DNA of 64,000 nucleotides from Octadecabacter temperatus (GTDB lineage Bacteria > Pseudomonadota > Alphaproteobacteria > Rhodobacterales > Rhodobacteraceae). Position numbers and translations under genes: made by a program. Location of the stretch: NCBI RefSeq assembly GCF_001187845.1, contig NZ_CP012160.1:2912501-2976500 (forward strand), read 5' to 3'. Shown one piece after another: positions 36,383-44,953 of this stretch. The notes beneath the pieces are model-generated. The model was not told where the DNA came from. It made no database searches and was given only the letters and a program-made list of their open reading frames with translations. The first letter of the stretch is position 1. The number at the start of each line of letters is the position of its first letter.

Positions 36383-37477
36383 ATGGACATTTTCCTCATC
36401 ACCGCCCCTGGTCTGCAAGACCTTCTCGCGACTGAAGCCCGCGAAAAGGGCTTCAAGGTCACATCCGTAATTGCAGGCGGTGTTACGCTGCGCGGTGAAT
36501 GGCCAGAGGTTTGGCGCGCTAACTTGCAACTGCGCGGTGCAAACCGTGTTTTGGCCCGCATCACCGAATTTCGCGCGCTTTACCTGTCGCAACTTGAACT
36601 GAACGCTAAAGAATTCGACTGGGCTGAAATCTTGCCCCACGGTTCCGAAATCAAAGTTGAGGCGACATGCCATAAGTCGAAAATTTACCATGCCGGGGCC
36701 GCCAAGGAGCGTGTGGAAACCGCGCTTTCGCTGAGCGGCTACATCATTGCATCGGGCGAGATTGAGGTTGACTACAACATTCGCGTTCGGATTGACCGCG
36801 ATATCGTTACGTTTTCTCTCGATACGTCTGGCGAGGCCCTGCACAAACGCGGGTACAAAGAAGCGGTAAACAAAGCCCCGATGCGCGAAACGATGGCGTC
36901 TTTGTTCCTACGCGAGGCAGGCTTCACCGGAAAAGAACCGCTTTATGATCCCATGTGCGGGTCCGGCACGTTTCCGATTGAAGCAGCCGAAATCGCCCTG
37001 CGTCTTGATTGTGGTCGGGCGCGGCCCTTCACGTTCCAATCCCTCCCGCATTTTGATCCAGACACCTATGAGGCTATGCGCAGCCCACTGCGCGACGCCG
37101 CATTCAATGTCTACGGGTCTGACCGAGATGCTGGTGCGATTGCGATGAGCCAAGCCAACGCCGAGCGCGCAGGCGTAAGCGACATTTCAGAATTTTCCGT
37201 CAAGCCAATCTCTGAAATCACAACACCTTGCGAAGACAAAGGTCTGGTTATCGCCAACCCGCCTTACGGCGGGCGCATCGGAAATAAGAAACCGCTGTTC
37301 GGGCTATACGCATCCTTTGGCGAACGCCTGCTGGCTGAGTTCAAAGGCTGGCGTGTTGGGATCATCACCACTGAACCGAGCCTCGCCAAGGCAACCAAGT
37401 TGCCGTTTAAGCCTGTTGGGCCAGTGGTAGATCACGGTGGCATGAAGGTGCGCCTGTATCAAACCGCCCCATTATAA
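36383..37477 (+). CDS. THUMP-domain class I SAM-dependent RNA methyltransferase
   Basis: 364 residues. N-terminal THUMP region (about 40-160) for RNA binding, then an N6/N2-type Rossmann methyltransferase domain with PLYDPMCGSGTFPIEAAEIA (AdoMet loop) and VIANPPYGGRIGNK (NPPY catalytic motif). Related to the N-terminal (m2G2445) half of RlmL and often named 'putative N6-adenine-specific DNA methylase', although the THUMP domain points to RNA. It starts 27 bases after the rpsO terminator. Target nucleotide uncertain. Confidence 0.9.
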   Translation: MDIFLITAPGLQDLLATEAREKGFKVTSVIAGGVTLRGEWPEVWRANLQLRGANRVLARITEFRALYLSQLELNAKEFDWAEILPHGSEIKVEATCHKSKIYHAGAAKERVETALSLSGYIIASGEIEVDYNIRVRIDRDIVTFSLDTSGEALHKRGYKEAVNKAPMRETMASLFLREAGFTGKEPLYDPMCGSGTFPIEAAEIALRLDCGRARPFTFQSLPHFDPDTYEAMRSPLRDAAFNVYGSDRDAGAIAMSQANAERAGVSDISEFSVKPISEITTPCEDKGLVIANPPYGGRIGNKKPLFGLYASFGERLLAEFKGWRVGIITTEPSLAKATKLPFKPVGPVVDHGGMKVRLYQTAPL

Positions 37478-37561
37478 AAGTTCGACGGAAAACGACGGCC
37501 GCTACGTAGTATCTGTGATATCATGCGTCGCATAAACGCACGCCACAAACGGGAGCTTCCA

Positions 37562-38530
37562 ATGTCCATTTCACATCATCCATTCACAGCTGCAGTACTA
37601 GCCTGTGCTTTCGTAACCCCTGCTTTCGCCGATAGCACCGATGATCGCCTTCACGAAATCAGCCACCAGTTCGAAAACGCGAACGTCATCAGCGGGCCTG
37701 AACTTGTTGATTGCACATTGTCCGGCGGTGCGGAAACCACCTGCTTCACCATCACCGTGAAAGCCGAGCCGCAGGATTACGAACCCGGTCCATGGTGTCC
37801 GACTTCTGTCAGTGATGGGCCAGAATTGGCGGGCAAATGGTTTGTCGAAGGCGCGTTTGTCGATGCAGATGGCGCGTTCATGTCCTCATTGGCAGATGTT
37901 TACGATGATCCGAAATGGCAAATGGTTGATCCGGAGACGGGTGAGATCAAGGTCACCGACACGATTGAGCAATGCGCCGCAGCCGCGCGCCCTAACGTTG
38001 GTCCTGAGTACGAAAACTTCTGCGTTGTGTGTGAACCATCTTACATGGATGAAGATGCGACAGTGACGTACACGATCCCGCTTGAACCAATTGCACAAGA
38101 CAACCCGACACCCACAAGCCAAACCGGATCAGGCGTCGCTTTCAACGGCGTGCGCCTTGATGGCCCAGCGCCTGTTGATGCCATTCTTGGTGCCTACACG
38201 GTTGCACCCTTCGATGACTGTGGCGGGCACGTGAATTTGCATGTGGGTTACCATTACCACGCAGCGACCGATTGCCTCGAAACCACGGCACAAGTTGACG
38301 AAGGCGATGCGCCGATCATCGGTCTTGCGATGGACGGTTACGACATTCGCGCCAACCTCGGTGTGGCCGAGACCACTCTGGACGAATGTAACGGCCACGA
38401 TCAAGGCGACGGGTATCACTATCACGCTGGCGAAGAAGGCGCGAACCTGATCCTTGGCTGTATAACGGCCCAAACAGGATGTGTCGCCGAAGAACCCGGC
38501 CAGACCTGCAATGCGTCGGCACGCCCCTAA
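37562..38530 (+). CDS. Exported YHYH-domain protein
   Basis: 322 residues with a signal peptide (MSISHHPFTAAVLACAFVTP then AFA). It carries two copies of the YHYH motif, at about residues 230-233 (HVGYHYHAATD) and 285-288 (GDGYHYHAG), which name a family of extracellular proteins found next to calcium- or metal-linked genes. There are about a dozen cysteines, some in CVVC and CPTS contexts, so disulfides are likely in the periplasm. Histidine clusters suggest metal binding. ATG 37562 has GGAG nine bases upstream. It lies between the RNA methyltransferase and pnp. Function not known. Confidence 0.85.
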   Translation: MSISHHPFTAAVLACAFVTPAFADSTDDRLHEISHQFENANVISGPELVDCTLSGGAETTCFTITVKAEPQDYEPGPWCPTSVSDGPELAGKWFVEGAFVDADGAFMSSLADVYDDPKWQMVDPETGEIKVTDTIEQCAAAARPNVGPEYENFCVVCEPSYMDEDATVTYTIPLEPIAQDNPTPTSQTGSGVAFNGVRLDGPAPVDAILGAYTVAPFDDCGGHVNLHVGYHYHAATDCLETTAQVDEGDAPIIGLAMDGYDIRANLGVAETTLDECNGHDQGDGYHYHAGEEGANLILGCITAQTGCVAEEPGQTCNASARP

Positions 38531-38648
38531 GACGCCCCTTGGGGAGCCTTAAAACACAAGGCTTCCCAAACGTTACTCCCTCATGTAAACGCCACTTATC
38601 TGAGACATGCGCATATGACTCCGGCGCATGCAAAAAGGATCAGGGGTC

Positions 38649-38705
38649 GGTGGCAATGGGGCCACCAATGATACGAGGGACTTGGGAACGCCCAAGGGTG
38701 CCCTC
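38649..38705 (+). promoter_or_regulatory. Two-hairpin structured leader of pnp
   Basis: Immediately before pnp the 5' leader can form GGTGGC-loop-GCCACC (38649-38666) and a longer hairpin GAGGG/CCCTC enclosing CTTGGG-AACG-CCCAAG (38675-38705). No T tract follows, so these are not terminators; the pnp ribosome binding site (AGGAAA) starts a few bases later. In E. coli the pnp leader is a double stem-loop cut by RNase III and used for PNPase autoregulation; a similar role here is inference. Confidence 0.65.
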
Positions 38706-38720
38706 AAATAGGAAACGATA

Positions 38721-40853
38721 ATGTTTAAAGAAGTTAAAAAATCCATCCAGTGGGGCGAAGAAACGCTGACACTGGAAACAGGTAAGGTTGCGCGTCAGGC
38801 AGACGGCACCGTCATCGCGACATACGGCGAGACAACTGTTATGGCGAACGTCACGTTCGCAAAGAAGCAAAAGCCGGGCCAAGATTTCTTCCCGCTGACA
38901 GTTCACTACGGTGAAAAGTATTACGCCGCCGGTAAAGTTCCAGGTGGTTTCTTCAAGCGCGAAGCACGCCCAACAGAAAAAGAAACACTGACAGCCCGCC
39001 TGATCGACCGTCCGATCCGCCCGCTGTTCGTTGATGGTTTCAAGAACGAAGTACTGGTTATCTGTACTGTTCTGTCCCACGACCTCGTTAACGACCCAGA
39101 CATGGTTGCAATGATCGCGGCATCCGCTGCGCTGACGATCTCTGGCGCGCCGTTCATGGGCCCAATCGCTGCTTGCCGCGTTGGTTTTGAAGATGGCGAT
39201 TACATCCTGAACCCTGAAATGGACGACATGCACAAGCTGCGTGAAAACCCAGAGCAGCGTTTGGACCTTGTTGTTGCAGGCACCAAAGACGCCGTGATGA
39301 TGGTTGAATCCGAAGCATACGAACTTTCTGAAGACGAAATGCTCGGTGCAATCGAATTCGCTCATGAGCAGATCCAGCCGGTTATCGACCTGATCATTGA
39401 TCTGGCCGAAGACTCAGCCAAAGCACCGTTCGACTTTTCCGCACCTGACTATTCCGACCTGTCCAAGGCTGTTGCCAAGGCTGGCGAAAAGCAGATGCGC
39501 AAAGCGTTCGCGATTTCCGACAAGCAGGAACGCACAACGGCTGTTGGCGAAGCACGCACAGCGATCAAAGAAGCGCTGAGCGAAGAGCAGCTCGAAGACG
39601 AGAACCTCGGTTCCGCGATGAAAGGCCTTGAGGCTTCCATCCTGCGTGGTGACGTTGTTAAGACTGGTAAGCGTATCGATGGTCGTAAGACTGACGAAAT
39701 CCGCGACATCGTTTCCGAAACTGGCATTTTGCCACGTACACACGGTTCCGCATTGTTCACACGTGGCGAGACACAGGGTCTTGTTGTAACGACATTGGGT
39801 ACTGGCGACGACGAGCAGATGATCGACAGCCTTCAGGGCATGTATAAGTCGAACTTCCTGCTGCACTATAACTTCCCTCCTTACTCTGTTGGTGAAGTTG
39901 GTCGTTTCGGCCCTCCAGGTCGTCGTGAAATCGGCCACGGTAAGCTCGCTTGGCGTGCGCTTCAGGCGGTTCTGCCTGCGGCAACTGATTTCCCATACAC
40001 CGTTCGCGTTGTGTCAGAGATCACTGAATCCAACGGTTCGTCTTCTATGGCGTCCGTTTGTGGTGGCTCCTTGTCCATGATGGACGCGGGTGTTCCACTC
40101 AAAGCACCAGTTGCTGGTGTTGCGATGGGCCTGATCATGGAAGACGATGGCAAGTACGCCATTCTGTCCGACATCTTGGGTGACGAAGACCACCTCGGCG
40201 ACATGGACTTCAAGGTTGCTGGTACGGAAAACGGCATCACATCCTTGCAGATGGACATCAAGATCGCAGGCATCACGCCAGCAATCATGAAAGAAGCGAT
40301 GGCACAAGCCAAAGCGGGCCGCGTTCATATCCTTGGCGAAATGAACAAAGCGCTGTCCTCAGCGGCTGAGTTCTCCGAGCACGCACCACGCATCGAAACG
40401 ATGCAGGTTCCAACGGACAAAATCCGTGAAGTGATCGGTTCTGGCGGTAAAGTCATCCGTGAAATCGTTGAAGTGTCCGGCGCTAAGGTCGACATCAACG
40501 ACGAAGGCATCATCAAGATCGCTAGCCCGAACGGCGAAGCCATCAAGAAAGCCTACGACATGATCTGGTCCATCGTAGCTGAACCTGAAGAGGGCATGGT
40601 TTACACGGGTACTGTTGTGAAGATCGTAGACTTCGGTGCATTCGTGAACTTCTTCGGTAAGAAAGACGGCCTTGTGCACGTTTCTCAGATCGAAAACCGT
40701 CGCCTGAACCACCCATCTGACGTTCTGAAAGAAGGTCAGGAAGTTAAAGTTAAGCTTCTGGGCTTTGACGACCGCGGCAAGGTTCGCCTGTCCATGAAGG
40801 TTGTTGATCAGGAAACTGGTGAAGAAATCAAAGAAGAGAAGAAAGAAGACTAA
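38721..40853 (+). CDS. pnp: Polynucleotide phosphorylase (PNPase)
   Basis: 710 residues, standard length. PNPase is a trimeric 3'-5' phosphorolytic exoribonuclease of the RNA degradosome. Two RNase PH domains are visible ([60 protein letters not shown]), separated by a helical linker, followed by KH ([17 protein letters not shown]) and S1 ([20 protein letters not shown]) RNA-binding domains. ATG 38721 has AGGAAA upstream. Expression is likely controlled through the structured leader. Confidence 0.99.
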   Translation: MFKEVKKSIQWGEETLTLETGKVARQADGTVIATYGETTVMANVTFAKKQKPGQDFFPLTVHYGEKYYAAGKVPGGFFKREARPTEKETLTARLIDRPIRPLFVDGFKNEVLVICTVLSHDLVNDPDMVAMIAASAALTISGAPFMGPIAACRVGFEDGDYILNPEMDDMHKLRENPEQRLDLVVAGTKDAVMMVESEAYELSEDEMLGAIEFAHEQIQPVIDLIIDLAEDSAKAPFDFSAPDYSDLSKAVAKAGEKQMRKAFAISDKQERTTAVGEARTAIKEALSEEQLEDENLGSAMKGLEASILRGDVVKTGKRIDGRKTDEIRDIVSETGILPRTHGSALFTRGETQGLVVTTLGTGDDEQMIDSLQGMYKSNFLLHYNFPPYSVGEVGRFGPPGRREIGHGKLAWRALQAVLPAATDFPYTVRVVSEITESNGSSSMASVCGGSLSMMDAGVPLKAPVAGVAMGLIMEDDGKYAILSDILGDEDHLGDMDFKVAGTENGITSLQMDIKIAGITPAIMKEAMAQAKAGRVHILGEMNKALSSAAEFSEHAPRIETMQVPTDKIREVIGSGGKVIREIVEVSGAKVDINDEGIIKIASPNGEAIKKAYDMIWSIVAEPEEGMVYTGTVVKIVDFGAFVNFFGKKDGLVHVSQIENRRLNHPSDVLKEGQEVKVKLLGFDDRGKVRLSMKVVDQETGEEIKEEKKED

Positions 40854-40877
40854 GTCTTCGATCACACTTCGAATAAG

Positions 40878-40905
40878 GGTCCCGATGGAAACATCGGGGC
40901 CTTTT
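40878..40905 (+). terminator. Rho-independent terminator of pnp
   Basis: Ten-bp stem GGTCCCGATG/CATCGGGGCC capped by a GAAA tetraloop, followed by TTTT. Confidence 0.92.
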
Positions 40906-41015
40906 GCGTTTCATGGGTATGGGAACCCTGACCTAGTCGTGATCAGCAGAACCTTGCCGACCACCCCCAACACAGGGCATACAACCCACAGTTAATGTAT
41001 TTCTGGGGAAGTCTG

Positions 41016-41570
41016 ATGATCACGCGCCGCCATTTCTTGAACACAGCCGCTGCTACAGCTGGCCTTGCTGCCACCTCAACGAACGCACAGGGCTATCTGA
41101 TCCCAGAACAGCAATTGCCGCGCGTCGTACGTATTGACCGCGACTATGCCCCCGGCGAAGTCCACGTAGAACCGGGTAGCTTCAAACTCTACTTCATGCT
41201 CAGCCCTGGTCTTGCGATGGAGTATTCTGTTGGGATTGGCCGCGCGGGTCTTTATGAATCCGGTGATTTTATCATTCAGGTCAAGAAAGAATGGCCAAGC
41301 TGGACCCCGACACCAGACATGATTGAACGCAGCCCAGAATCCTACGCGCAATACGCTGATGGCATGGAAGGCGGCATCAACAACCCGCTTGGCGCCCGCG
41401 CACTGTACCTGTTCAAAGGCAACCGCGACACGTTCCTGCGCATCCACGGCACCAACGCACCCCGCACAATCGGCAGCGCCGTTTCAAATGGCTGCGTGCG
41501 CTTGGTGAACAGCCACATTTCGGATTTGTACAACCGCGTGCCACTGAATACGCGTGCTGTTCTGCACTAA
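41016..41570 (+). CDS. L,D-transpeptidase (YkuD domain), probable Tat substrate
   Basis: 184 residues. N-terminus MITRRHFLNTAAATAGLAAT has twin arginines and a hydrophobic stretch, typical of Tat signals in this clade. The YkuD domain keeps the catalytic signature HGTNAPRTIGSAVSNGCVRL, with the nucleophilic cysteine. These enzymes make 3-3 peptidoglycan cross-links or attach proteins to the wall. ATG 41016 has GGGGAAG upstream; an earlier in-frame ATG at 40995 would spoil the signal peptide. Own terminator follows. Confidence 0.94.
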   Translation: MITRRHFLNTAAATAGLAATSTNAQGYLIPEQQLPRVVRIDRDYAPGEVHVEPGSFKLYFMLSPGLAMEYSVGIGRAGLYESGDFIIQVKKEWPSWTPTPDMIERSPESYAQYADGMEGGINNPLGARALYLFKGNRDTFLRIHGTNAPRTIGSAVSNGCVRLVNSHISDLYNRVPLNTRAVLH

Positions 41571-41592
41571 ATGCTGTTAATTCCGGCGTGAC

Positions 41593-41627
41593 AAAAAGGT
41601 CCCTGCATTTCGCATGGGGCCTTTTTT
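41593..41627 (+). terminator. Rho-independent terminator of the L,D-transpeptidase gene
   Basis: AAAAAGGTCCCTGC pairs with GCATGGGGCCTTTTTT with one bulged base; T6 tract at the end. Confidence 0.88.
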
Positions 41628-41717
41628 ATGCAATTTCCCCTATGTGTAGTGTCCAATTTTGATTCATTCTCTCCATTAACTGCTCAAACAATGGGCAGAT
41701 AACGGAAAGGGAACATC

Positions 41718-42395
41718 ATGAAAAAACCATTAGCTGAGTTTATCGGCACTTTCACACTCGTCCTACTGGGCTGCGGTTCAGCAGTCATTGCAGGCGACGC
41801 AATCGGCTTCACAGGCATCAGTTTTGCCTTCGGCCTCGCACTCATTGGCATGGCATACGGCATCGGCGCTGTATCCGGTTGCCACATCAACCCAGCAGTA
41901 TCTTTGGGCGCAGTCGCCGCTGGTCGCATGACCGTTGGCGAAGCAATTCCATACATCATTGCACAAATCGCAGGCGCAATCGCGGCTTCGGCAGTTCTAT
42001 ACATCATCGCATCCGGCAGCGCGGACTTCGCAGGCGGCACGGGCGCGAACGGCTGGGGTGAAGGCTACCTTGGCGAATATAACATGACATCGGCATTCGT
42101 GTTCGAAGTTGTAGCGACGTTCCTGTTTATGGTCGTCATCCTCGGCGCGACAGGCAAAGGCGCACCAGCGGCTATGGCTGGCCTTGCGATTGGTCTGACA
42201 CTCGTTGTCATCCACCTTGTGGGTATCAACGTGACAGGTGTTTCCGTAAACCCTGCACGTTCCATCGGACCAGCTCTGTTTGCTGGCGGATCCGCGATCG
42301 CGCAGCTCTGGTTGTTCATCGTGGCACCTATCATCGGTGCTGTTGCAGCGGGCTTGTTGTTTAAATCCGGCTTGCTTGACGCAGACGACGCATAA
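41718..42395 (+). CDS. aqpZ: Aquaporin Z
   Basis: 225 residues, six membrane helices and two half-helices with the NPA boxes SGCHINPAVSLG (about residue 55-66) and GVSVNPARSIGPAL (about 175). The arginine after the second NPA and the narrow-filter histidine (VIHLVGINVTG) fit an orthodox water channel. Start ATG 41718 has GGAAAGGGAA upstream. Shares a bidirectional terminator with the convergent peroxiredoxin gene. Confidence 0.96.
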   Translation: MKKPLAEFIGTFTLVLLGCGSAVIAGDAIGFTGISFAFGLALIGMAYGIGAVSGCHINPAVSLGAVAAGRMTVGEAIPYIIAQIAGAIAASAVLYIIASGSADFAGGTGANGWGEGYLGEYNMTSAFVFEVVATFLFMVVILGATGKGAPAAMAGLAIGLTLVVIHLVGINVTGVSVNPARSIGPALFAGGSAIAQLWLFIVAPIIGAVAAGLLFKSGLLDADDA

Positions 42396-42414
42396 GCAAC
42401 CACCCATAGAACGC

Positions 42415-42447
42415 AAAAGGCCCCGCCAATTGGACGGGGCCTTTTTT
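42415..42447. terminator. Bidirectional terminator between aquaporin and peroxiredoxin genes
   Basis: Stem AAAAGGCCCCG/CGGGGCCTTTTTT around a short loop; T6 on the plus strand and T4 on the minus strand, lying between two convergent genes. Confidence 0.93.
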
Positions 42448-42465
42448 AATGTCGGTTAGCTGGCC

Positions 42466-43119
42466 TTACTTCGGCAGCTTCGCCATCCGCAGGTACGGCA
42501 GCTTGGTGTCGATGGCGCCGTACTTGGCAATCGCGTCCTCATCAGACACGGCAACCGGAACCACAACATCCTGACCAACAGTCCAGTTCGCGGGTGTCGC
42601 CACGTTTTCACGCGCCGCTGTTTGCAAACCGTCAAGCGCGCGCAAAACTTCAGCGAAGTTACGGCCCACGTTCATCGGGTATGTCATGGACAGCTTAAGC
42701 TGCTTGTCTGGACCAATGATAAAAACGGAACGCACAGTCGCGGAATCCGCAGGCGTGCGGCCATCGGGCATGTAGGCTTCGGCTGGCAACATGTCGAACG
42801 CCTTCGCCATCACCAAGTCAGAGTCAGCAACAATCGGAAAACTCGCCTTCGCGCCGCCAACGGCTTCGATGTCAGTCTTCCATTTCTTGTGCTCTTCAAC
42901 ACCATCAATGGAAATACCCAGAACTTTGGTGCCACGTGCCTCCCATTCATCAGCAAGCTGCGCGACAGCGCCGAATTCAGTTGTGCAAACGGGTGTGAAA
43001 TCTTTCGGGTGGCTGAACAATACAGCCCAAGAATCGCCAACCCAGTCATGCAGGTTGATCGTGCCGTGGTCGGTCTCAACAGTCATGTTTGGAATCGTGT
43101 CGTTGATACGCAAGCCCAT
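42466..43119 (-). CDS. 1-Cys peroxiredoxin (Prx6 type)
   Basis: 217 residues. Thiol peroxidase reducing hydrogen and organic peroxides. The peroxidatic cysteine is in HPKDFTPVCTTEFGAVAQL near residue 47; there is no second cysteine in the protein, so it is a 1-Cys enzyme that needs an external thiol. The long C-terminal domain (VPVAVSDEDAIAKYG) is typical of the Prx6 branch. A 14-bp palindrome lies 29-43 bases upstream of the start. Confidence 0.95.
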   Translation of the reverse strand: MGLRINDTIPNMTVETDHGTINLHDWVGDSWAVLFSHPKDFTPVCTTEFGAVAQLADEWEARGTKVLGISIDGVEEHKKWKTDIEAVGGAKASFPIVADSDLVMAKAFDMLPAEAYMPDGRTPADSATVRSVFIIGPDKQLKLSMTYPMNVGRNFAEVLRALDGLQTAARENVATPANWTVGQDVVVPVAVSDEDAIAKYGAIDTKLPYLRMAKLPK

Positions 43120-43148
43120 GTCGGGTCTCCTTCTTGATTACATTCAAT

Positions 43149-43162
43149 GGACATATATGTCC
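43149..43162. promoter_or_regulatory. Perfect 14-bp palindrome upstream of the peroxiredoxin gene
   Basis: GGACATATATGTCC is a perfect inverted repeat with no spacer in the divergent region between the peroxiredoxin and the kinase-like gene. Candidate operator; regulator unknown. Confidence 0.55.
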
Positions 43163-43238
43163 GGTGATTGAACAGTTCCAGCACCCAAGGGTCACTCTGC
43201 GACCATTCGTGCCAATCATCTGTTTGGATAACCAGCCA

Positions 43239-43256
43239 CAGTCCGATTACGGACTG
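43239..43256. repeat. 7-bp inverted repeat upstream of the kinase-like gene
   Basis: CAGTCCG and CGGACTG flank ATTA, 40 bases before the start codon at 43296. It could be an operator or a leader hairpin. No T tract follows, so it is not a terminator. Confidence 0.5.
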
Positions 43257-43295
43257 GTCCTAGACAGACAATCGCCGCGCAGATAGGAACCTTTC

Positions 43296-44309
43296 ATGTC
43301 CGCGCGCACGCCCTTCATCCCCACAACCGTTCACAAACGTGACGAGTTCTCAGAGACGGTGTCCGGCCACCTTGAAGGGGCCAAGGACGCCAAACTGGTT
43401 TTGCGTAAACTCGACGGCGTGCCGTTCTGGGCAAAACCCATCGCCAGCTTTCTTGCCCGCAAAGAGGTCCGCTCGCTTCGTGTCGTGACTGGGATTGAGG
43501 GCACGCCAGATCTAATCCGGGTCGACGACGAGGGCATCCTGCGCAGCTGGTCTGCGGGTATTCCACTGAACCTCGCCAAGCCTGATACAGCTGAATTCTA
43601 TAAAGACGCCAAACGTATTTTGCGCGACATGCGTCGACGCAATGTCACGCACAATGACCTCGCCAAGCCACAAAACTGGTTGATGGCGCCTGACGGTTCT
43701 GCCGCTGTGATTGATTTTCAGCTCGCCTCCGTGCATCGCCGCCGTGGCAAGCTGTTTCGCGTGATGGGCTACGAGGACCTACGCCACTTGGTAAAGCAAA
43801 AGCGCCGTTATGCGTCCGCGCTGCTCACCCCTGCCGAGCACAGAATGCTGGCACGTAAATCCCTACCGACCCGCATTTGGATGGCCACGGGCAAACGCGC
43901 ATACAATGCCATCACACGCGGGCTGTTCAGTTGGTCAGACGGTGAGGGAACCGGAAACCGCATTGCCCAAGATGGCCCGTCAATTACCACAGACCTATTG
44001 GCAAATGACGCCGTTCAAGGCGTATCCCTCAGCCCATTCGCCCTGCCCGCCAAAGGCATGGGTATCTATGCGTTTGTGAAGTCCGATCTATCTGCAAGCG
44101 AAGCCCGTGCGTTGATCTCAGAAACCCGCGTTGAACTTATTCAACCCGTCGCGGTCTTGCCGCGCACGGAGGTATTGGAACTCATCGCGATGAACCGTTT
44201 GGATGAACTGGAAATCGTTCTGAACGCAGAACCAGACCTTCGCGCCATTACCGACCCAATCGTCGCTGGTCGTTTGAACCTAACAGATCGCCGACTCGCA
44301 GGGGTCTAG
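43296..44309 (+). CDS. Protein-kinase-like domain fused to an AMP-binding-enzyme-like C-terminal segment
   Basis: 337 residues, no signal peptide. A kinase catalytic loop is visible as VTHNDLAKPQNWL (His119, Asp121, Asn127) and the metal-binding position as VIDFQLAS (Asp140-Phe-Gln, where most kinases have DFG); this pattern fits RIO/lipopolysaccharide-kinase-like small kinases. The glycine-rich loop is weak. From about residue 250, GMGIYAFVKSDLSASEARAL and ELIQPVAVLPRTEVLELIAM resemble the C-terminal subdomain of acyl-CoA synthetases, but the lysine of the usual PRT.(S/T)GK motif is absent. Phosphate acceptor unknown. Ends overlapping the convergent RluA-type gene by 4 bases. Confidence 0.75.
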   Translation: MSARTPFIPTTVHKRDEFSETVSGHLEGAKDAKLVLRKLDGVPFWAKPIASFLARKEVRSLRVVTGIEGTPDLIRVDDEGILRSWSAGIPLNLAKPDTAEFYKDAKRILRDMRRRNVTHNDLAKPQNWLMAPDGSAAVIDFQLASVHRRRGKLFRVMGYEDLRHLVKQKRRYASALLTPAEHRMLARKSLPTRIWMATGKRAYNAITRGLFSWSDGEGTGNRIAQDGPSITTDLLANDAVQGVSLSPFALPAKGMGIYAFVKSDLSASEARALISETRVELIQPVAVLPRTEVLELIAMNRLDELEIVLNAEPDLRAITDPIVAGRLNLTDRRLAGV

Positions 44310-44953
44310 AACGGCGCCTTCGCGCGGAACCGCACACCCTCTCCACCGTCAGGATGGCGCAGGCGCAATTCCTCGGAATGCAGCATGAGGCGTTCATAGT
44401 TCAGCGCTTCACCCGTCGCGTAAAACGGATCACCTAGGATCGGATGCCCAAGGCTTAGCATATGAACGCGAAGCTGATGGGAACGACCGGTTTTCGGCAT
44501 CATCCGCACACGGCTTTCGACACCATCACTGCGTATAACCTTCCAATCGGTCTGCGCGGCCTTGCCCGTTTCATGGCATACCTTTTGGCGCGGGCGATTT
44601 TCCCAATCGACAATAAGCGGCAAATCTACGGTCCCAGTTTTAGGCTCTAAAGTGCCCCAAACGCGGGCAACGTAGGTTTTCTTGGTCATGCGCTTTTCAA
44701 ACTGCTGCCCGATGTGGCGCTGCGCGTGGGGCGTCAAGGCAAAGACCATCACACCACTCGTGTCGCGATCCAAACGATGGATCAGCAAAGCCTGTGGAAA
44801 CGCCTCTTGGACGCGGGCAATCAGGCAATCCGCCAAATGCGGGCCCTTCCCTGGAACAGACAGTAGACCGCTCGGCTTGTTCACGATCAGGATTTCATGA
44901 TCCGCGTGGATCACATCAAGTGGATCGCTCGGTGGATTGTATTCACTGCTCAT
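44306..44953 (-). CDS. RluA-family pseudouridine synthase
   Basis: 215 residues without an S4 domain. The catalytic aspartate is in LIHRLDRDTSGVMVFAL, and MPKTGRSHQLRVHMLSLGHP and ILGDPFYA are typical of the RluA branch. Size and lack of S4 fit RluA-type enzymes acting on 23S rRNA U746/tRNA U32. The ATG at 44953 overlaps the rarD stop by four bases, so the two are translationally coupled; open frame further upstream lies inside rarD. Confidence 0.93.
   Translation of the reverse strand: MSSEYNPPSDPLDVIHADHEILIVNKPSGLLSVPGKGPHLADCLIARVQEAFPQALLIHRLDRDTSGVMVFALTPHAQRHIGQQFEKRMTKKTYVARVWGTLEPKTGTVDLPLIVDWENRPRQKVCHETGKAAQTDWKVIRSDGVESRVRMMPKTGRSHQLRVHMLSLGHPILGDPFYATGEALNYERLMLHSEELRLRHPDGGEGVRFRAKAPF

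Noticed and set aside
38550..38580. Hairpin GGGAGCCTT/AAGGCTTCCC after the YHYH gene as terminator
   Set aside because: Stem has a bulge and there is no T run; it might be processed RNA but cannot be called a terminator.
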